Assembly (NCBI GenBank): GCA_025358205.1
Contig: JANYKG010000153.1
Span: 1 to 38,656, forward strand
DNA length: 38,656 bases
DNA from: Armatimonadota bacterium
Lineage (GTDB): Bacteria; Armatimonadota; UBA5829; DTJY01
Direction of reading: 5' to 3'
The translations under genes and the position numbers were made by a program. The notes beneath the pieces are model-generated. The model had not been told where the DNA came from, ran no database searches, and saw nothing but the letters and a program-made list of their open reading frames with translations. The stretch's first letter is position 1; each line of letters opens with the position of its first letter. Shown here one piece after another: positions 1-8,895 of the stretch.

Positions 1-83
1 ATTCGACTATGTCACGGCGCTGTTTCTCGGAGGTTGTTTTTTGTCATGTTTAGCCTATCAATCAGTGTTTATTCTATTGTCGG

Positions 84-128
84 GTGACCGGGACGTCCTG
101 TCACACGAGTGACCGGGACGTGCTGTCA
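84..128. repeat. 25-bp tandem repeat, two copies, possible mobile-element end
   Basis: Two near-identical 20-base blocks begin at 84 and 109, a period of 25 bases, differing at one position (gacgtcctgt against gacgtgctgt). Each block is flanked by GTGAC/GTCAC-like ends, so it also has partial dyad symmetry. Such repeated, partly palindromic blocks are typical of the ends of insertion sequences. The 83 bases to the left give no recognisable transposase tail, so the assignment to a mobile element is inference. A separate triple hexamer (tactcg, 164-181) lies between the repeat and the next gene. Confidence 0.5.
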
Positions 129-198
129 TGTGTCCAGTGATACGTGATCCATCTCGTTGATCTTACTCGTACTCGTACTCGGTCTTTCGGAGGACATC

Positions 199-573
199 AT
201 GCCTAGACAAATGAAAATCACCGCCGGCGCAATTATCATGACCGCCGTGCTGAACGACAGCCCGACCGCCGATGCAATCTGGAACGCCCTTCCGATCAAG
301 GCGCGTGGAAACACTTGGGGCGACGAAATCTACTTCGGCATCCCGGTGAGCGCCGACGAAGAGGAAGACGCAAAGGAAGTTGTAGAGATGGGAGACATCG
401 CATTCTGGCCGCCCGGAAGCGCGTTCTGCATCTTTTTCGGCCGCACACCTGCAAGCCGAGGTGACGAGATTCGCCCCGCCAGCGCGGTCAACGTCGTCGG
501 CAAGATCATCGGCGATGCGAAGGCCTTCAAAGCGGTCCACACCGGCGAGTTGGTAGTTCTCGAAAAGGCGTAG
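199..573 (+). CDS. cyclophilin-like fold protein (TM1367/Cyclophil_like family)
   Basis: Encodes 124 residues. The order of segments (MKIT.GAIIMTAVLNDSPTA at the N-terminus, then ALPIKARGNTWGDEIYFGIP, then a GDIAFWPPGSAFCIFFG block, ending in AVNVVGKI) matches the small cyclophilin-like domain family typified by TM1367, which has the beta-barrel of cyclophilin but no established isomerase activity. I chose the ATG at 199 because GGAGG sits at 189-193 with good spacing; an in-frame upstream codon at 157 has no such site. No signal peptide is visible, so it is probably cytosolic. It stands alone: the next gene starts 363 bases downstream. Function is unknown; assignment to the fold is fairly secure. 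Confidence 0.8.
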   Translation: MPRQMKITAGAIIMTAVLNDSPTADAIWNALPIKARGNTWGDEIYFGIPVSADEEEDAKEVVEMGDIAFWPPGSAFCIFFGRTPASRGDEIRPASAVNVVGKIIGDAKAFKAVHTGELVVLEKA

Positions 574-704
574 GTGTGGGGAAAGGTCTAGAGGGAATGG
601 TTTATGGCCCGGGAGCCATGGTCAATGGCTGATGGTCGCCGGATGCTCCAGGCTTTTTTCGCGGCTGCCTGAAACTTCTCCGCAACCGGCGTGTCTACCA
701 TATA

Positions 705-734
705 TGAAACGCATGCTGCGGCCACTGGTATAAT
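705..734 (+). promoter_or_regulatory. candidate extended -10 promoter
   Basis: TATAAT at 729-734 is preceded by TGG (an extended -10 TGn element at 726-728). The -35 side (tgaaac, 705-710, spacer 18) is poor. It lies upstream of the beta-helix gene and may be a second promoter for it. Confidence 0.4.
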
Positions 735-767
735 TACCGGTATTCTTTTGGTTTTGGGTGATTTGCA

Positions 768-796
768 TTGACAGTTGGTTGGTTGCATGATAGACT
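768..796 (+). promoter_or_regulatory. sigma-70-type promoter for the beta-helix gene
   Basis: TTGACA at 768-773 and TAGACT at 791-796 are separated by 17 bases. The -35 is a perfect match to the housekeeping consensus and the spacing is ideal. Transcription would start near 803 and give a leader of about 134 nt before the ATG at 937. Confidence 0.6.
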
Positions 797-936
797 TATC
801 CTGTGTTATGCGCGTGCAGCATAATGCTGGGCGTTCTCGGCATCGTCTGCATGCTCGTGAATAGTGCGGACCAGGCCTGTGTTTGGAAGTTGTAATACGT
901 CACGGCAGTACATTTCTAGTATCAGGAGGCCGGAAA

Positions 937-3900
937 ATGCAACACAAGACCCGAATCGGTATTCTCCTCGTCTGCGCACTCATTATCCTTTCTTCCGCAG
1001 TTTGCCTGGCCAAGACCGTCTACGTCAAGACGACCGGCTTGGACACGAACGACGGCCTGACCTGGGACACCGCCAAGAAGACGGTTGCGGCAGGTATCAC
1101 CGCATCTGTCTCAGGCGACGAGATATGGGTTGCGGCGGGTACGTACCTTGAGCGCATAACGCTAAAAGCCGGCACCGGTCTGTACGGCGGCTTTGCTGGC
1201 AACGAGACGGTGAGGACCGAGCGGAACTGGACTACGAACGTCACCATCATTGATGGTAACAAGAGCGGAAGTGTCGTCACGTCGCCCTCAACTGCAACCG
1301 CTACCACTGTTGTTGACGGCTTCACCATCCAGAACGGAAGCGCATCAGGCGTATACTGCACGGTGTCTTCGCCGACAATCTCGAACAATGTCATTACCGG
1401 CAACACCGGATCTTACGGCGGCGGCATTTCATGCACCAACTCATCGGTGACGATTGCCAACAACGTGATCAGCGCCAATACTGGAACAATGGGTGGTGGC
1501 GGCATTGGGTGCAAGGCAAGTTACAGGTCGTCCACGTTCAAACCGCTCATCAAGGACAACGTGATCACTGGGAATTTTTCGGGACAGAATGCCGGTGGAG
1601 GCATCGGGGGAGGGATCTACGTTGAGAACTGCGGCCCCACAATCACCGGGAACTCCATAGAAACCAACAGTTCTAGACATATCTCGGGGGCGGGCAGCGG
1701 GATTGCCGGCGGCATCTACTGCAAGTCTTCAATCGCCGTGATCAGTAACAACCGCGTTGCTTACAACTCCACTGGCGGGAACGGCGGAGGGTTGTACTGC
1801 GAAGGCTCGTCCACCGCTGCCTGCAGCGCCGTCGTTACCGGGAACACATTCCTTGGTAACTATGCCTATCGCAGCAACGGCGCAGGCATCTACTCCAGCA
1901 TGACTACCATCACTGTGACCGGTAACCGTGTAGTGGCCAACAGGACATACTACGCGGCGATTGGGGGCGGCGGGGGCGGTGTCCAATGTGTTGACGGCCC
2001 ATCGGCGACAATAGTCAACAACGTCATCGTGGGCAACTATGGGCCTGTTGGTGGCGGTATTCTGTGCCGAAACACTTTGGCCACTGTGCGCAACAACAAC
2101 ATTTCCGCAAATGGATCTAACTACGCTGCCGGTGTTGTCTTCAATGGTTGCTTAGCCGGATCGGTCATCTTAAATAACACGATTGTGGATAACATCGGAG
2201 GCTCCAATCATCCTTATGATGGCGCGATTGCCTGTGGCACCTGCTCTCCGGCGATCGCGAATAACATCGTCGCATTCAACTCGGCGGGAATCCGATGCGG
2301 AACTGGCGGAACTCCCACCCTAGGCAACAACTGCGTGTTCGGTAACAAGTACGGCGACTATCTGGGCTGCACTGCAAGCGCGTCTGACATTTCTGCTGAT
2401 CCGAAGCTAGCCTGCTTGTCGTATGGAAACATCCACATTCAGCCGGGTTCACCTTGTATAGATGCCGGTGACTTATCCCTGGTGCAATCAGGAGACAAGG
2501 ATCTGGATGGGCAGGATCGCGTGCTTCCGACCGGCGGCAGCGTGGATATCGGTTTTGATGAATCCGATGGCGTTACCGTGTGGTCTGCCGGACCTTACTC
2601 AATAGTGCGTGTGGCGACCGATGGGAATGATGCCAATGATGGCTCCAGTTGGGCTCTGGCGAAGAAGACGATACAGGCCGGGATTGAGACTGCGGCTGAG
2701 TCTGGAGGCCAGGTATGGGTGAAGGTCGGAGTCTACAGCCAGCAGCTCATCATGCGGCCATTCGTGCGTCTGTTCGGCGGATTTGCCGGCAGTGAAACGA
2801 GCGAATCGGAGCGTGATTGGGACGCCAATGTGACCGTCGTAGATGCTTATGCTTCTACAAGCGCACTGGTCGGGCCGGGAGTCACGATATTCGGCGGTGG
2901 CAGCTACCAGGCAGTTGATGGTTTTACAGTCAAGCGTGGACTCGGGATCTACGGTCAGGGGATGTGGATAAGCGGCGCGTCTCCTACCATTTCACATAAC
3001 ATACTCACCTTGAATGGCAACGCCATGGAGCCTGGAGGCGGTGGCATAGGCTGCCAATACTCCGACGCGGTAATATCAGATAACGTCATTACTAACAACA
3101 TAGCAGCGACTGGTGGAGGCATCCTTAGTCGAGACTACTCCTCGACGATCATCATCAACAATACTATCGTAAACAATCTGGCAATGGGCGGAGGGATGTA
3201 CAACTCAAAGGCAGCGGGTGGTGGGATTGTCTGCAATGGTCCATCGACGGCAGTACTGGCAAACAACATTGTGGCATTTAACTCATCCGGCATAGCTTCG
3301 GGAGAGGCGTGCGTATCAGCATTCCGCAACAACTGCATTTTCGGCAACGGCGAGTACGAAGTGTTGGGGTTTACGATAAATCCAGTGGGCTCGAACGGCA
3401 ACGTTTCCAGTGATCCCGGGTTCGTGGACTACGGCTGCGGTGATATTCGTCTGCAGGCAAACTCGCCGTGCGTGGACAGCGGGAACAATGCTGATGTGCG
3501 AGACGATGAGGACATGGCTCATCAGATGAGGGTTGCGCCGTCTGCGGGCCGTGTAGACATCGGAGCCTATGAATCGTCCGGGGCTTGGGCGCCGGTGCAG
3601 CGTCAGATACTCCGTGTATCCACCAGTGGCAACGACACTAATGACGGTTCGGCCTGGGATGATGCTCACGCGAAGAGAACAATTCAAGCGGCCGTCAACT
3701 CTGCTGCATCCCAGGGTGGCGAGGTGTGGGTAAAAGCTGGCGTTTATAGCGAGCAGATTGCTCTGCCTCGATATGTGCATCTGTTTGGCGGATTCGGCGG
3801 ATCAGAAACGAACCTCGGGCAGCGGTCATGGTCTGAACATGAGAGTGTGATAGACGGATCGCAACTAACGAGTGGTAGCGTGATAACGACCACCGCTGGT

Positions 3901-5154
3901 TCTTGGCAGAACACCGTTGACGGCTTCACTATTCGCGGCATGAGCGTTTCCACCGGCGTGAAATGTGAGAACGCTTCGCCGATAATACGCAACAACCGGA
4001 TAACCGGCAACTCAACTGGTGTGTATTGCTCAGGGCGTTCCAGTGCGCTGATTAGCGGAAATCTGATCTATGGCAATGCGGCGCCTTCGGGCAGCTATGC
4101 GATCTACTGCAATGGCAGTTGCAAGATGACAAACAATACGATAGTGGATAACACGGGATCGTTGCTTCTTTCCGCTGCCGGACCACAGATCATTTCTAAC
4201 AACATTGTCGCCTACAACTCGCACACCCCGACTATCGGCTTCGATTCCAATGATCTCAATCCGACTATTCTCAATAACTGCGTTTACGGCAATTACGGGA
4301 TCATGGAACCTGTGTCATGGTACAACAGCATCTCCGCTGAACCGCTGTTTGTGGACCCGACTAACGGGGACTATCATCTGATGGCGGCGTCTCCGTGCAT
4401 CAACAAGGGGCTGAATACCGCGACCGGGCTGCCGATCTTCGACTACGACGGTGAGGGCAGGATATTCGGCGGGACGGTGGACATCGGTGCGGACGAGTAT
4501 TGGTCTAGTGCGCTCAGTGCCGCCAACGCAAAGAAAGCGCCCGATAACGCGGTCATCAAGCTGTGCGGGTCAGCCGTCTCCGGCAGCTTCCCGAGCTTTT
4601 TCTACATCGAGTCCGACGACCGCTCGGGCGGCATCAGAGTGGCCAGCGCAGTGACGACAGATGAAGACTCCAAGGTCATCATCGCAGGTAGGGTCAAGAC
4701 CAACGACAGCGGCGAGCGGTTCATCGCGGCAGACTCAGTCACACCTGATGCGGGAACACTGGATATCAAACCGTTAATGCTTACGGCCAGAGGATTGGGC
4801 GGCGGAGCGCTGGGGCTGCAAGACGGCGTGTGGAGCTGGGATACCGTGAAGCTACCCGGTGATGGCTACGCCAAGGACTGGGTGCAGGCGCTCTCGCTCA
4901 ACAACATCGGCTTGCTGGTGAGTTCGATAGGCAATGTTACCTTCGCAGGCGCCGGCTTCTTCTACATGGAAGACGGATCACGGGTTGATGATGGTTCGGG
5001 ACACCTCGGCGTGAAGGTTCTGGCGGATGGTCTGACTTTCCCGTCCACGGGCATGGTCAAGGTAACCGGAATCAGTTCGTGTGAGAAGAACGCGGATGGC
5101 AAGCTGACCAGGCTGCTGAGGGTCCGCAAGCAGGAAGACATCACGACATTCTAA
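937..5154 (+). CDS. large secreted right-handed beta-helix protein, three modules
   Basis: Encodes 1405 residues. Residues 1-25 are a Sec signal peptide ending VCLA. Three modules follow, each opening with the same signature (V.V.TxGxDxNDGxxWxxAKKTIQAGI): from about residue 26, 556 and 891. Each continues into short Asn-rich turns of the type NNxIxxN and GGGIxC, the hallmark of pectate-lyase-like right-handed beta-helices (PbH1/DUF1565 proteins), and each ends with xDP.. ..PCID.G ... VDIGxxE, a known end motif of this class. From about residue 1192 the C-terminus changes to a repeat-free, OB-like beta region. The ATG at 937 is supported by AGGAGG at 924-929. No catalytic residues or cell-wall anchor could be identified, so it may bind or cleave a polysaccharide or be a surface adhesin. 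Transcribed alone, with a hairpin after it. Confidence 0.85.
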   Translation: MQHKTRIGILLVCALIILSSAVCLAKTVYVKTTGLDTNDGLTWDTAKKTVAAGITASVSGDEIWVAAGTYLERITLKAGTGLYGGFAGNETVRTERNWTTNVTIIDGNKSGSVVTSPSTATATTVVDGFTIQNGSASGVYCTVSSPTISNNVITGNTGSYGGGISCTNSSVTIANNVISANTGTMGGGGIGCKASYRSSTFKPLIKDNVITGNFSGQNAGGGIGGGIYVENCGPTITGNSIETNSSRHISGAGSGIAGGIYCKSSIAVISNNRVAYNSTGGNGGGLYCEGSSTAACSAVVTGNTFLGNYAYRSNGAGIYSSMTTITVTGNRVVANRTYYAAIGGGGGGVQCVDGPSATIVNNVIVGNYGPVGGGILCRNTLATVRNNNISANGSNYAAGVVFNGCLAGSVILNNTIVDNIGGSNHPYDGAIACGTCSPAIANNIVAFNSAGIRCGTGGTPTLGNNCVFGNKYGDYLGCTASASDISADPKLACLSYGNIHIQPGSPCIDAGDLSLVQSGDKDLDGQDRVLPTGGSVDIGFDESDGVTVWSAGPYSIVRVATDGNDANDGSSWALAKKTIQAGIETAAESGGQVWVKVGVYSQQLIMRPFVRLFGGFAGSETSESERDWDANVTVVDAYASTSALVGPGVTIFGGGSYQAVDGFTVKRGLGIYGQGMWISGASPTISHNILTLNGNAMEPGGGGIGCQYSDAVISDNVITNNIAATGGGILSRDYSSTIIINNTIVNNLAMGGGMYNSKAAGGGIVCNGPSTAVLANNIVAFNSSGIASGEACVSAFRNNCIFGNGEYEVLGFTINPVGSNGNVSSDPGFVDYGCGDIRLQANSPCVDSGNNADVRDDEDMAHQMRVAPSAGRVDIGAYESSGAWAPVQRQILRVSTSGNDTNDGSAWDDAHAKRTIQAAVNSAASQGGEVWVKAGVYSEQIALPRYVHLFGGFGGSETNLGQRSWSEHESVIDGSQLTSGSVITTTAGSWQNTVDGFTIRGMSVSTGVKCENASPIIRNNRITGNSTGVYCSGRSSALISGNLIYGNAAPSGSYAIYCNGSCKMTNNTIVDNTGSLLLSAAGPQIISNNIVAYNSHTPTIGFDSNDLNPTILNNCVYGNYGIMEPVSWYNSISAEPLFVDPTNGDYHLMAASPCINKGLNTATGLPIFDYDGEGRIFGGTVDIGADEYWSSALSAANAKKAPDNAVIKLCGSAVSGSFPSFFYIESDDRSGGIRVASAVTTDEDSKVIIAGRVKTNDSGERFIAADSVTPDAGTLDIKPLMLTARGLGGGALGLQDGVWSWDTVKLPGDGYAKDWVQALSLNNIGLLVSSIGNVTFAGAGFFYMEDGSRVDDGSGHLGVKVLADGLTFPSTGMVKVTGISSCEKNADGKLTRLLRVRKQEDITTF

Positions 5155-5171
5155 AGCTCGGATAGCGATTG

Positions 5172-5211
5172 AGAGAGGGCGGAGAGCCGGATTCGGTTCT
5201 TCGCCCTCTCT
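5172..5211 (+). terminator. hairpin terminator candidate after the beta-helix gene
   Basis: A perfect 10-bp inverted repeat (agagagggcg at 5172-5181 with its complement at 5202-5211) encloses a smaller GAGCCG/CGGTTC stem. It begins 17 bases after the stop codon. There is no T-run on the plus strand, so intrinsic termination is plausible but not certain. Confidence 0.5.
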
Positions 5212-5249
5212 GGTTATGGCAGCCACACACCCAATGCTCATCCCGATGT

Positions 5250-5278
5250 TTGACTCCAACCGACCCGTCTAGTAGAAT
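5250..5278 (+). promoter_or_regulatory. sigma-70-type promoter for the sugar-binding protein gene
   Basis: TTGACT at 5250-5255 and TAGAAT at 5273-5278 have a 17-base spacer. The predicted start is about 30 bases upstream of the ATG at 5315, leaving room for the G-rich ribosome-binding site at 5302-5308. Confidence 0.6.
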
Positions 5279-5314
5279 GTGTTGTACGATCTACAGACTC
5301 CGGGGGTGTAATTC

Positions 5315-6625
5315 ATGTCTCGGCTGAGGCTCATTGTCCCATTACTCATAGCGGTGTCCTTCCTCATGCAGGGCTGCTCTCGCCAGGAGGAGGTTTCGGG
5401 GACCAAAACCGTGGTCACCATGTGGCATCCTTGGGGTGGCACTCAGTCGCAGGCCATGGATGACATCATCAAGGCGTTCGAAGCCGCGCATCCGAACATT
5501 GACGTGAAGCCGCTGTACACCCCGAATAACCTCTCGAACAACCAGAAGTTCTTCACCTCAGTCGCAGCCAATCGTCCGCCGGACGTGGTATTCGTGGACG
5601 GCCCGCAGGTCGCGGAATGGGCAGAGCAGGGGGCCTTGGAAACGCTTGATGCCAGGCTGGCAGATGCTAGACTGACTGTCAAGGATTACTTCGAGCCGTG
5701 CTGGCGGCAGAACGAGTATAAAGGCAAGGTCTGGGCGCTCACTTACTGTGCCGACCCGAACTTCGCGTTCGTTTGGAACAAGAAAGATTTTCGTGAGGCG
5801 GGTATGGATCCAACCACCGCGCCGAAAACCATCGCCGAACTGGACCAGTATGTCCGCAAGCTGAACAAGGTTCAGAACGGCAGGTTCACGCGAATAGGGC
5901 TGATCCCCTGGGGGCAGTACGGTTCCGCAAACTCGCTGTTCACGTGGGGATGGGCGTTCGGCGGGTCGTTCTACAACCCTGTTACGCACAAGGTTATCTG
6001 CGATGATCCGAAGATAGTGGCGGCGCTTGAATGGATGTGCGGCTATGCCAAGGAGTACAATGTCAACAAGATCGCCAGCCTGCAAGCAGGATTTGGAACC
6101 GCAGAGTTGAATCCTTTGTACGTGGGTAAACTTTCGGTATCTTGCCTTCACATTTCCGGAATTGAGGACATCAAAAAGTACGCTCCGAATCTGGAATATG
6201 GGATGGGCTACATACCCGCGCCACCCGGCGGAGAGCCTCATAGCTCTTGGGTTGGCGGCTGGTGCATGGCGATTCCGAAGGGCAGCAAGCATCCGAAGGA
6301 AGCATGGGAGCTTATGCGCTGGATGTGCGCGGACAAGCGTGGAACGTCGTTAATCGCGGAGAAGACGGGTCTATTTCCGGGATACAGGAAGTCGCCGTAT
6401 TTCGAGACAATAAAGAGCAAGCCCGGCTACGCGATGTTTCTGAAGATACTCGAAGAATGTCGGCATCAGAGGCCGGTTATGCCCGCGCAAGCCTACTACA
6501 TGGGCGCGCTGCAGCGTGCGGTTGACGATGCCATTTACGGCAAGAAGACACCCAAGCAGGCGCTGACCGATGCGAGGATTGAGACTCAGCGGGAGTTGGA
6601 TCTGGCGCTGGGACCGGCCAAATAA
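5315..6625 (+). CDS. ABC-transporter extracellular sugar-binding lipoprotein (family 1)
   Basis: Encodes 436 residues. A lipoprotein signal peptide ends in the lipobox LMQGC, so Cys21 would be lipidated after cleavage. The mature protein opens with VTMWHPWGGTQSQAMDDIIK and continues with FEAAHPNIDVK, ANRPPDVVFVDG and a late AIPKGSKHPKEAWEL block, the usual sequence landmarks of family 1 solute-binding proteins (MalE/UgpB type) for oligosaccharides. It would deliver a sugar to a membrane permease on the outer face of the membrane. No permease or ATPase gene lies beside it in this window, so it is an orphan here. It has its own promoter; the next gene starts 74 bases downstream with no terminator visible. 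Ligand unknown. Confidence 0.9.
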   Translation: MSRLRLIVPLLIAVSFLMQGCSRQEEVSGTKTVVTMWHPWGGTQSQAMDDIIKAFEAAHPNIDVKPLYTPNNLSNNQKFFTSVAANRPPDVVFVDGPQVAEWAEQGALETLDARLADARLTVKDYFEPCWRQNEYKGKVWALTYCADPNFAFVWNKKDFREAGMDPTTAPKTIAELDQYVRKLNKVQNGRFTRIGLIPWGQYGSANSLFTWGWAFGGSFYNPVTHKVICDDPKIVAALEWMCGYAKEYNVNKIASLQAGFGTAELNPLYVGKLSVSCLHISGIEDIKKYAPNLEYGMGYIPAPPGGEPHSSWVGGWCMAIPKGSKHPKEAWELMRWMCADKRGTSLIAEKTGLFPGYRKSPYFETIKSKPGYAMFLKILEECRHQRPVMPAQAYYMGALQRAVDDAIYGKKTPKQALTDARIETQRELDLALGPAK

Positions 6626-6699
6626 GAAGGTGGTTGGTGTTTCCCTTTCGCCGCGCAGGACGCGACTGTCGGGCAAGGGGTGGTAGGTGTTAGGGGGAA

Positions 6700-6879
6700 A
6701 TGGTGGCCTGTAGCATAGATGAAAAGCTGCTCAAGATACTCGCATGCCCCGCGTGCGATGACAGACCGCTTGTGAAATTGCAGTGCGACGAACTGGTTTG
6801 TGAGAAATGCAAACGTCATTATCCCATTGAAGATGGAGTGCCGGTGATGCTGCCGGAGAAAGCTTCGAAAGAGGAGTGA
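6700..6879 (+). CDS. Trm112-like zinc-ribbon protein (UPF0434 type), 59 aa
   Basis: A 59-residue reading frame begins IDEKLLKILACPACD and ends with HYPIEDGVPVMLPE, the pattern of bacterial Trm112/UPF0434 proteins. The four cysteines (C16, C19, C34, C37, as two CxxC pairs) would bind one zinc ion. Trm112 relatives act as small activating partners of methyltransferases in archaea and eukaryotes; in bacteria the role is poorly defined. The ATG at 6700 is close to the G-run at 6693-6697; GTG at 6703 is an alternative with better spacing. The 3' end carries GAGGAG (6871-6876), which is the ribosome-binding site for aroQ at 6886, so the two genes are probably translationally linked. It is easily missed because of its length. 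Confidence 0.85.
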   Translation: MVACSIDEKLLKILACPACDDRPLVKLQCDELVCEKCKRHYPIEDGVPVMLPEKASKEE

Positions 6880-6885
6880 ACCGAT

Positions 6886-7320
6886 ATGAAAATCCTGGTA
6901 CTGCACGGCCCGAATCTGAACATGCTTGGCAAGCGTGAGCCTGATGTGTACGGCGTGGTGACTATCGAAGAGATCAACCAGATGATCCGTGGTCACGCCG
7001 AGGACATAGACGCTGACGTAGAGATCGAGCAGTTCAACTCAGAGGGTGAGATCGTCTCCGCGATACAGGGTACTCACGCCGATGCGATCGTGATGAATCC
7101 AGGCGCCTATACGCACTACAGCATAGCCATAAGGGATGCCGTAGCCGCAGTGAAGCTGCCGACCGTCGAGGTTCATCTGTCCAACATTCATGCCCGTGAG
7201 GAGTTCCGCCACAAATCGGTCATCGCACCGGTCTGCGCAGGCCAGATATCGGGATTCGGCGCTGTGAGCTACCTGCTTGGGATGGATGCCGCCAAGTCAA
7301 TTGTTGAACAGGCGAGGTGA
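6886..7320 (+). CDS. aroQ: 3-dehydroquinate dehydratase, type II
   Basis: Encodes 144 residues, the normal length for type II dehydroquinases, which form dodecamers in the cytosol and catalyse the third step of the shikimate pathway (3-dehydroquinate to 3-dehydroshikimate). Visible landmarks are [17 protein letters not shown] with catalytic Tyr22 and Arg17, NPGAYTHYS with Asn71, and [17 protein letters not shown] with His97 and Arg108. All active-site residues known from the Mycobacterium tuberculosis enzyme are present at consistent offsets. The gene follows the Trm112-like gene by 6 bases and its stop overlaps the GTG start of the peptidase gene, so this is an operon. aroQ next to an M24 peptidase gene is also seen in many Gram-positive genomes, where efp usually follows; efp is absent here. 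Confidence 0.97.
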   Translation: MKILVLHGPNLNMLGKREPDVYGVVTIEEINQMIRGHAEDIDADVEIEQFNSEGEIVSAIQGTHADAIVMNPGAYTHYSIAIRDAVAAVKLPTVEVHLSNIHAREEFRHKSVIAPVCAGQISGFGAVSYLLGMDAAKSIVEQAR

Positions 7321-8390
7321 CACTGGTGCTGCCTAGAGTTGACAGACTTCGCGCCGAAATGACAATCCATGGGCTGGATGCGTGGCTGGTGACCGACCTG
7401 CTGAACGTTAGGTATCTCAGCGGTTTCACCGGCTCCTCTGCCGCCGCGCTTATTACGCGGGATCAGGCGGTGTTGATCACTGATTTCCGCTATGCAGAGC
7501 AGGCTGCCGGGGAGTGTCCCGGTCTGGCGCTGGAGATGGTAGAGAGCCACTGGGCTTTGGGCGCAAAGCGGGCAATCGAGAAATCCGGGGCCAAGCGAGT
7601 TGGGTTTGAGGGTTATCATCTCAACTATCGAGATTGGTCTGAGCTTTCGCTGATACTTACCGGGGTGCGCCTTGTCCCGCAGGAGAACCTCATTGGGCGC
7701 ATCCGATACGTTAAGGAAGCCGATGAACTGGCGTTGATTCGCGAGGCGGTGAAGGTGGCTGACAAAGCGTGCGAACATGTATGCGGTTACATCAGTGAAG
7801 GGATAGAAGAACGTGAGATTGCGATTGAGCTAGAGTATTTCATGCGCGGCCTGGGTGCGGAGAAAGAGGCGTTTGACAGCATAGTGGCGTCCGGTCCTCG
7901 TTCCGCGCTTCCACACGGCAAGTCGTCTGATCGCAAGGTGAAGATGAACGAGTTCATAGTCCTGGATTTTGGCGCAAGGTGCGGAGGATACCATTCGGAT
8001 ATTACGCGGACGGTCATGCTCGGCGCACCGGATGATCGTCAGCGCGAGGTATATGAGACGGTTCTGGGCGCGCAGGAAGTGGCGCTCAGAGCAGTGCGGC
8101 CCGGCATCCAGGGTGGCGATGTGGATGCCATGGCGCGTGATTTCATATCCGAAAAAGGTTATGGCGAGTATTTCGGTCATGGTCTGGGTCACGGTTTAGG
8201 GCTGGATGTACATGACGGTCGAATCCTGGGTATGCGCAGTGATATAGTGCTGGAGGCCGGCATGGTAGTTACCGTTGAACCGGGAATCTACATACCGGGG
8301 TGGGGCGGCGTTCGGATAGAGGACGACGTGCTTGTGACTGATGACGGCGCTGAGATACTCACCACTGCGCCGAAGCATCTGGAATTGTGA
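7317..8390 (+). CDS. M24-family Xaa-Pro aminopeptidase
   Basis: Encodes up to 357 residues. An N-terminal creatinase-like domain (about 1-125, with [20 protein letters not shown]) is followed by the pita-bread catalytic domain. The five metal ligands of family M24 are all present: Asp217 in LDFGA, Asp228 in SDITRT, His292 in [14 protein letters not shown], Glu321 in VEPGIYIP and Glu335 in RIEDD. The enzyme would remove an N-terminal residue preceding proline from peptides in the cytosol, using two divalent metal ions. The GTG at 7317 overlaps the aroQ stop (GTGA); a second GTG at 7326 has a better-spaced AGGTG at 7315-7319 and could be the true start. Whether it prefers peptides or dipeptides (PepP against PepQ) cannot be told from sequence alone. 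Confidence 0.93.
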   Translation: MTLVLPRVDRLRAEMTIHGLDAWLVTDLLNVRYLSGFTGSSAAALITRDQAVLITDFRYAEQAAGECPGLALEMVESHWALGAKRAIEKSGAKRVGFEGYHLNYRDWSELSLILTGVRLVPQENLIGRIRYVKEADELALIREAVKVADKACEHVCGYISEGIEEREIAIELEYFMRGLGAEKEAFDSIVASGPRSALPHGKSSDRKVKMNEFIVLDFGARCGGYHSDITRTVMLGAPDDRQREVYETVLGAQEVALRAVRPGIQGGDVDAMARDFISEKGYGEYFGHGLGHGLGLDVHDGRILGMRSDIVLEAGMVVTVEPGIYIPGWGGVRIEDDVLVTDDGAEILTTAPKHLEL

Positions 8391-8418
8391 TCGGCCTGCA
8401 CTGCAAGGAGGAACAATT

Positions 8419-8883
8419 ATGTATAGCGAAATTCTGGTGACTTTGGATGGGTCGGAGTTGGCTGAGGGAGCTTTACCGCATGCTATTGCGTTGGCAAAAG
8501 CTTTTTCCGCACACCTCACGCTGCTGTTTGTGCTGGAGCCTTCCATAGCTTATGTGCAGCCCACGTTGGGCGGATCAGTGATGGATACCACTGTTATTGA
8601 CGAAGAAGTACACCATGGCAAGGACTACCTGGACGGAGTAACATCTCGGCTAACCGGTGAGGGCATACACGTTTGCGGTATCGTCAGAGATGGGGACGCC
8701 GCGTCTGAGATCTGCGACTATGCCGTGGAGAACAAGATTGACATGATAGTGATGTGTACTCATGGACGCTCTGGCATCAAGCGATGGGTCTATGGCAGCG
8801 TAGCCGACAAAGTTCTGCGCTCAGCAGGGACTCCTGTGTTGCTCATCCGCGCGGCTTCTGAAGAGCGGAGTTCATGTAGTTGA
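8419..8883 (+). CDS. universal stress protein, UspA family
   Basis: Encodes 154 residues of a single Usp domain: ILVTLDGSELAEGALPHAI at the start, a central DGDAASEICDYAVENKIDMIVM and the nucleotide-binding motif THGRSGIKRWVYGS near the end. In ATP-binding members this motif is G-x2-G-x9-G-S/T; here the first glycine is cysteine (MCTHG), while the remaining glycines and the serine are kept, so ATP binding is likely but not assured. The ATG at 8419 has AAGGAGG directly upstream (8405-8411). It lies 28 bases after the peptidase gene and 12 bases before the antiporter gene; pairing of Usp domains with cation/proton antiporters is common and suggests a role in sensing the energy or ion state of the cell. 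Confidence 0.93.
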   Translation: MYSEILVTLDGSELAEGALPHAIALAKAFSAHLTLLFVLEPSIAYVQPTLGGSVMDTTVIDEEVHHGKDYLDGVTSRLTGEGIHVCGIVRDGDAASEICDYAVENKIDMIVMCTHGRSGIKRWVYGSVADKVLRSAGTPVLLIRAASEERSSCS

Positions 8884-8895
8884 TAGCGAGGAACT

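Larger units (their letters stand above)
574..936. other. 363-base intergenic region with promoter elements
   Basis: No convincing coding sequence is visible on either strand here. A short hairpin (agccat/atggct, 614-630) lacks a T-run. The only interpretable elements are two candidate promoters (705-734 and 768-796) and the ribosome-binding site AGGAGG at 924-929 belonging to the beta-helix gene. From the likely transcription start near 803 the leader is about 130 nt long; I saw no known riboswitch structure in it. Confidence 0.5.

Noticed and set aside
803-936. A riboswitch in the roughly 130-nt leader of the beta-helix gene
   Set aside because: I saw no conserved riboswitch core and no terminator/antiterminator pair.
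5558-6292. A 244-codon frame antisense to the sugar-binding protein gene
   Set aside because: Composition and position are those of a shadow frame; the plus-strand gene has clear family motifs and a promoter.
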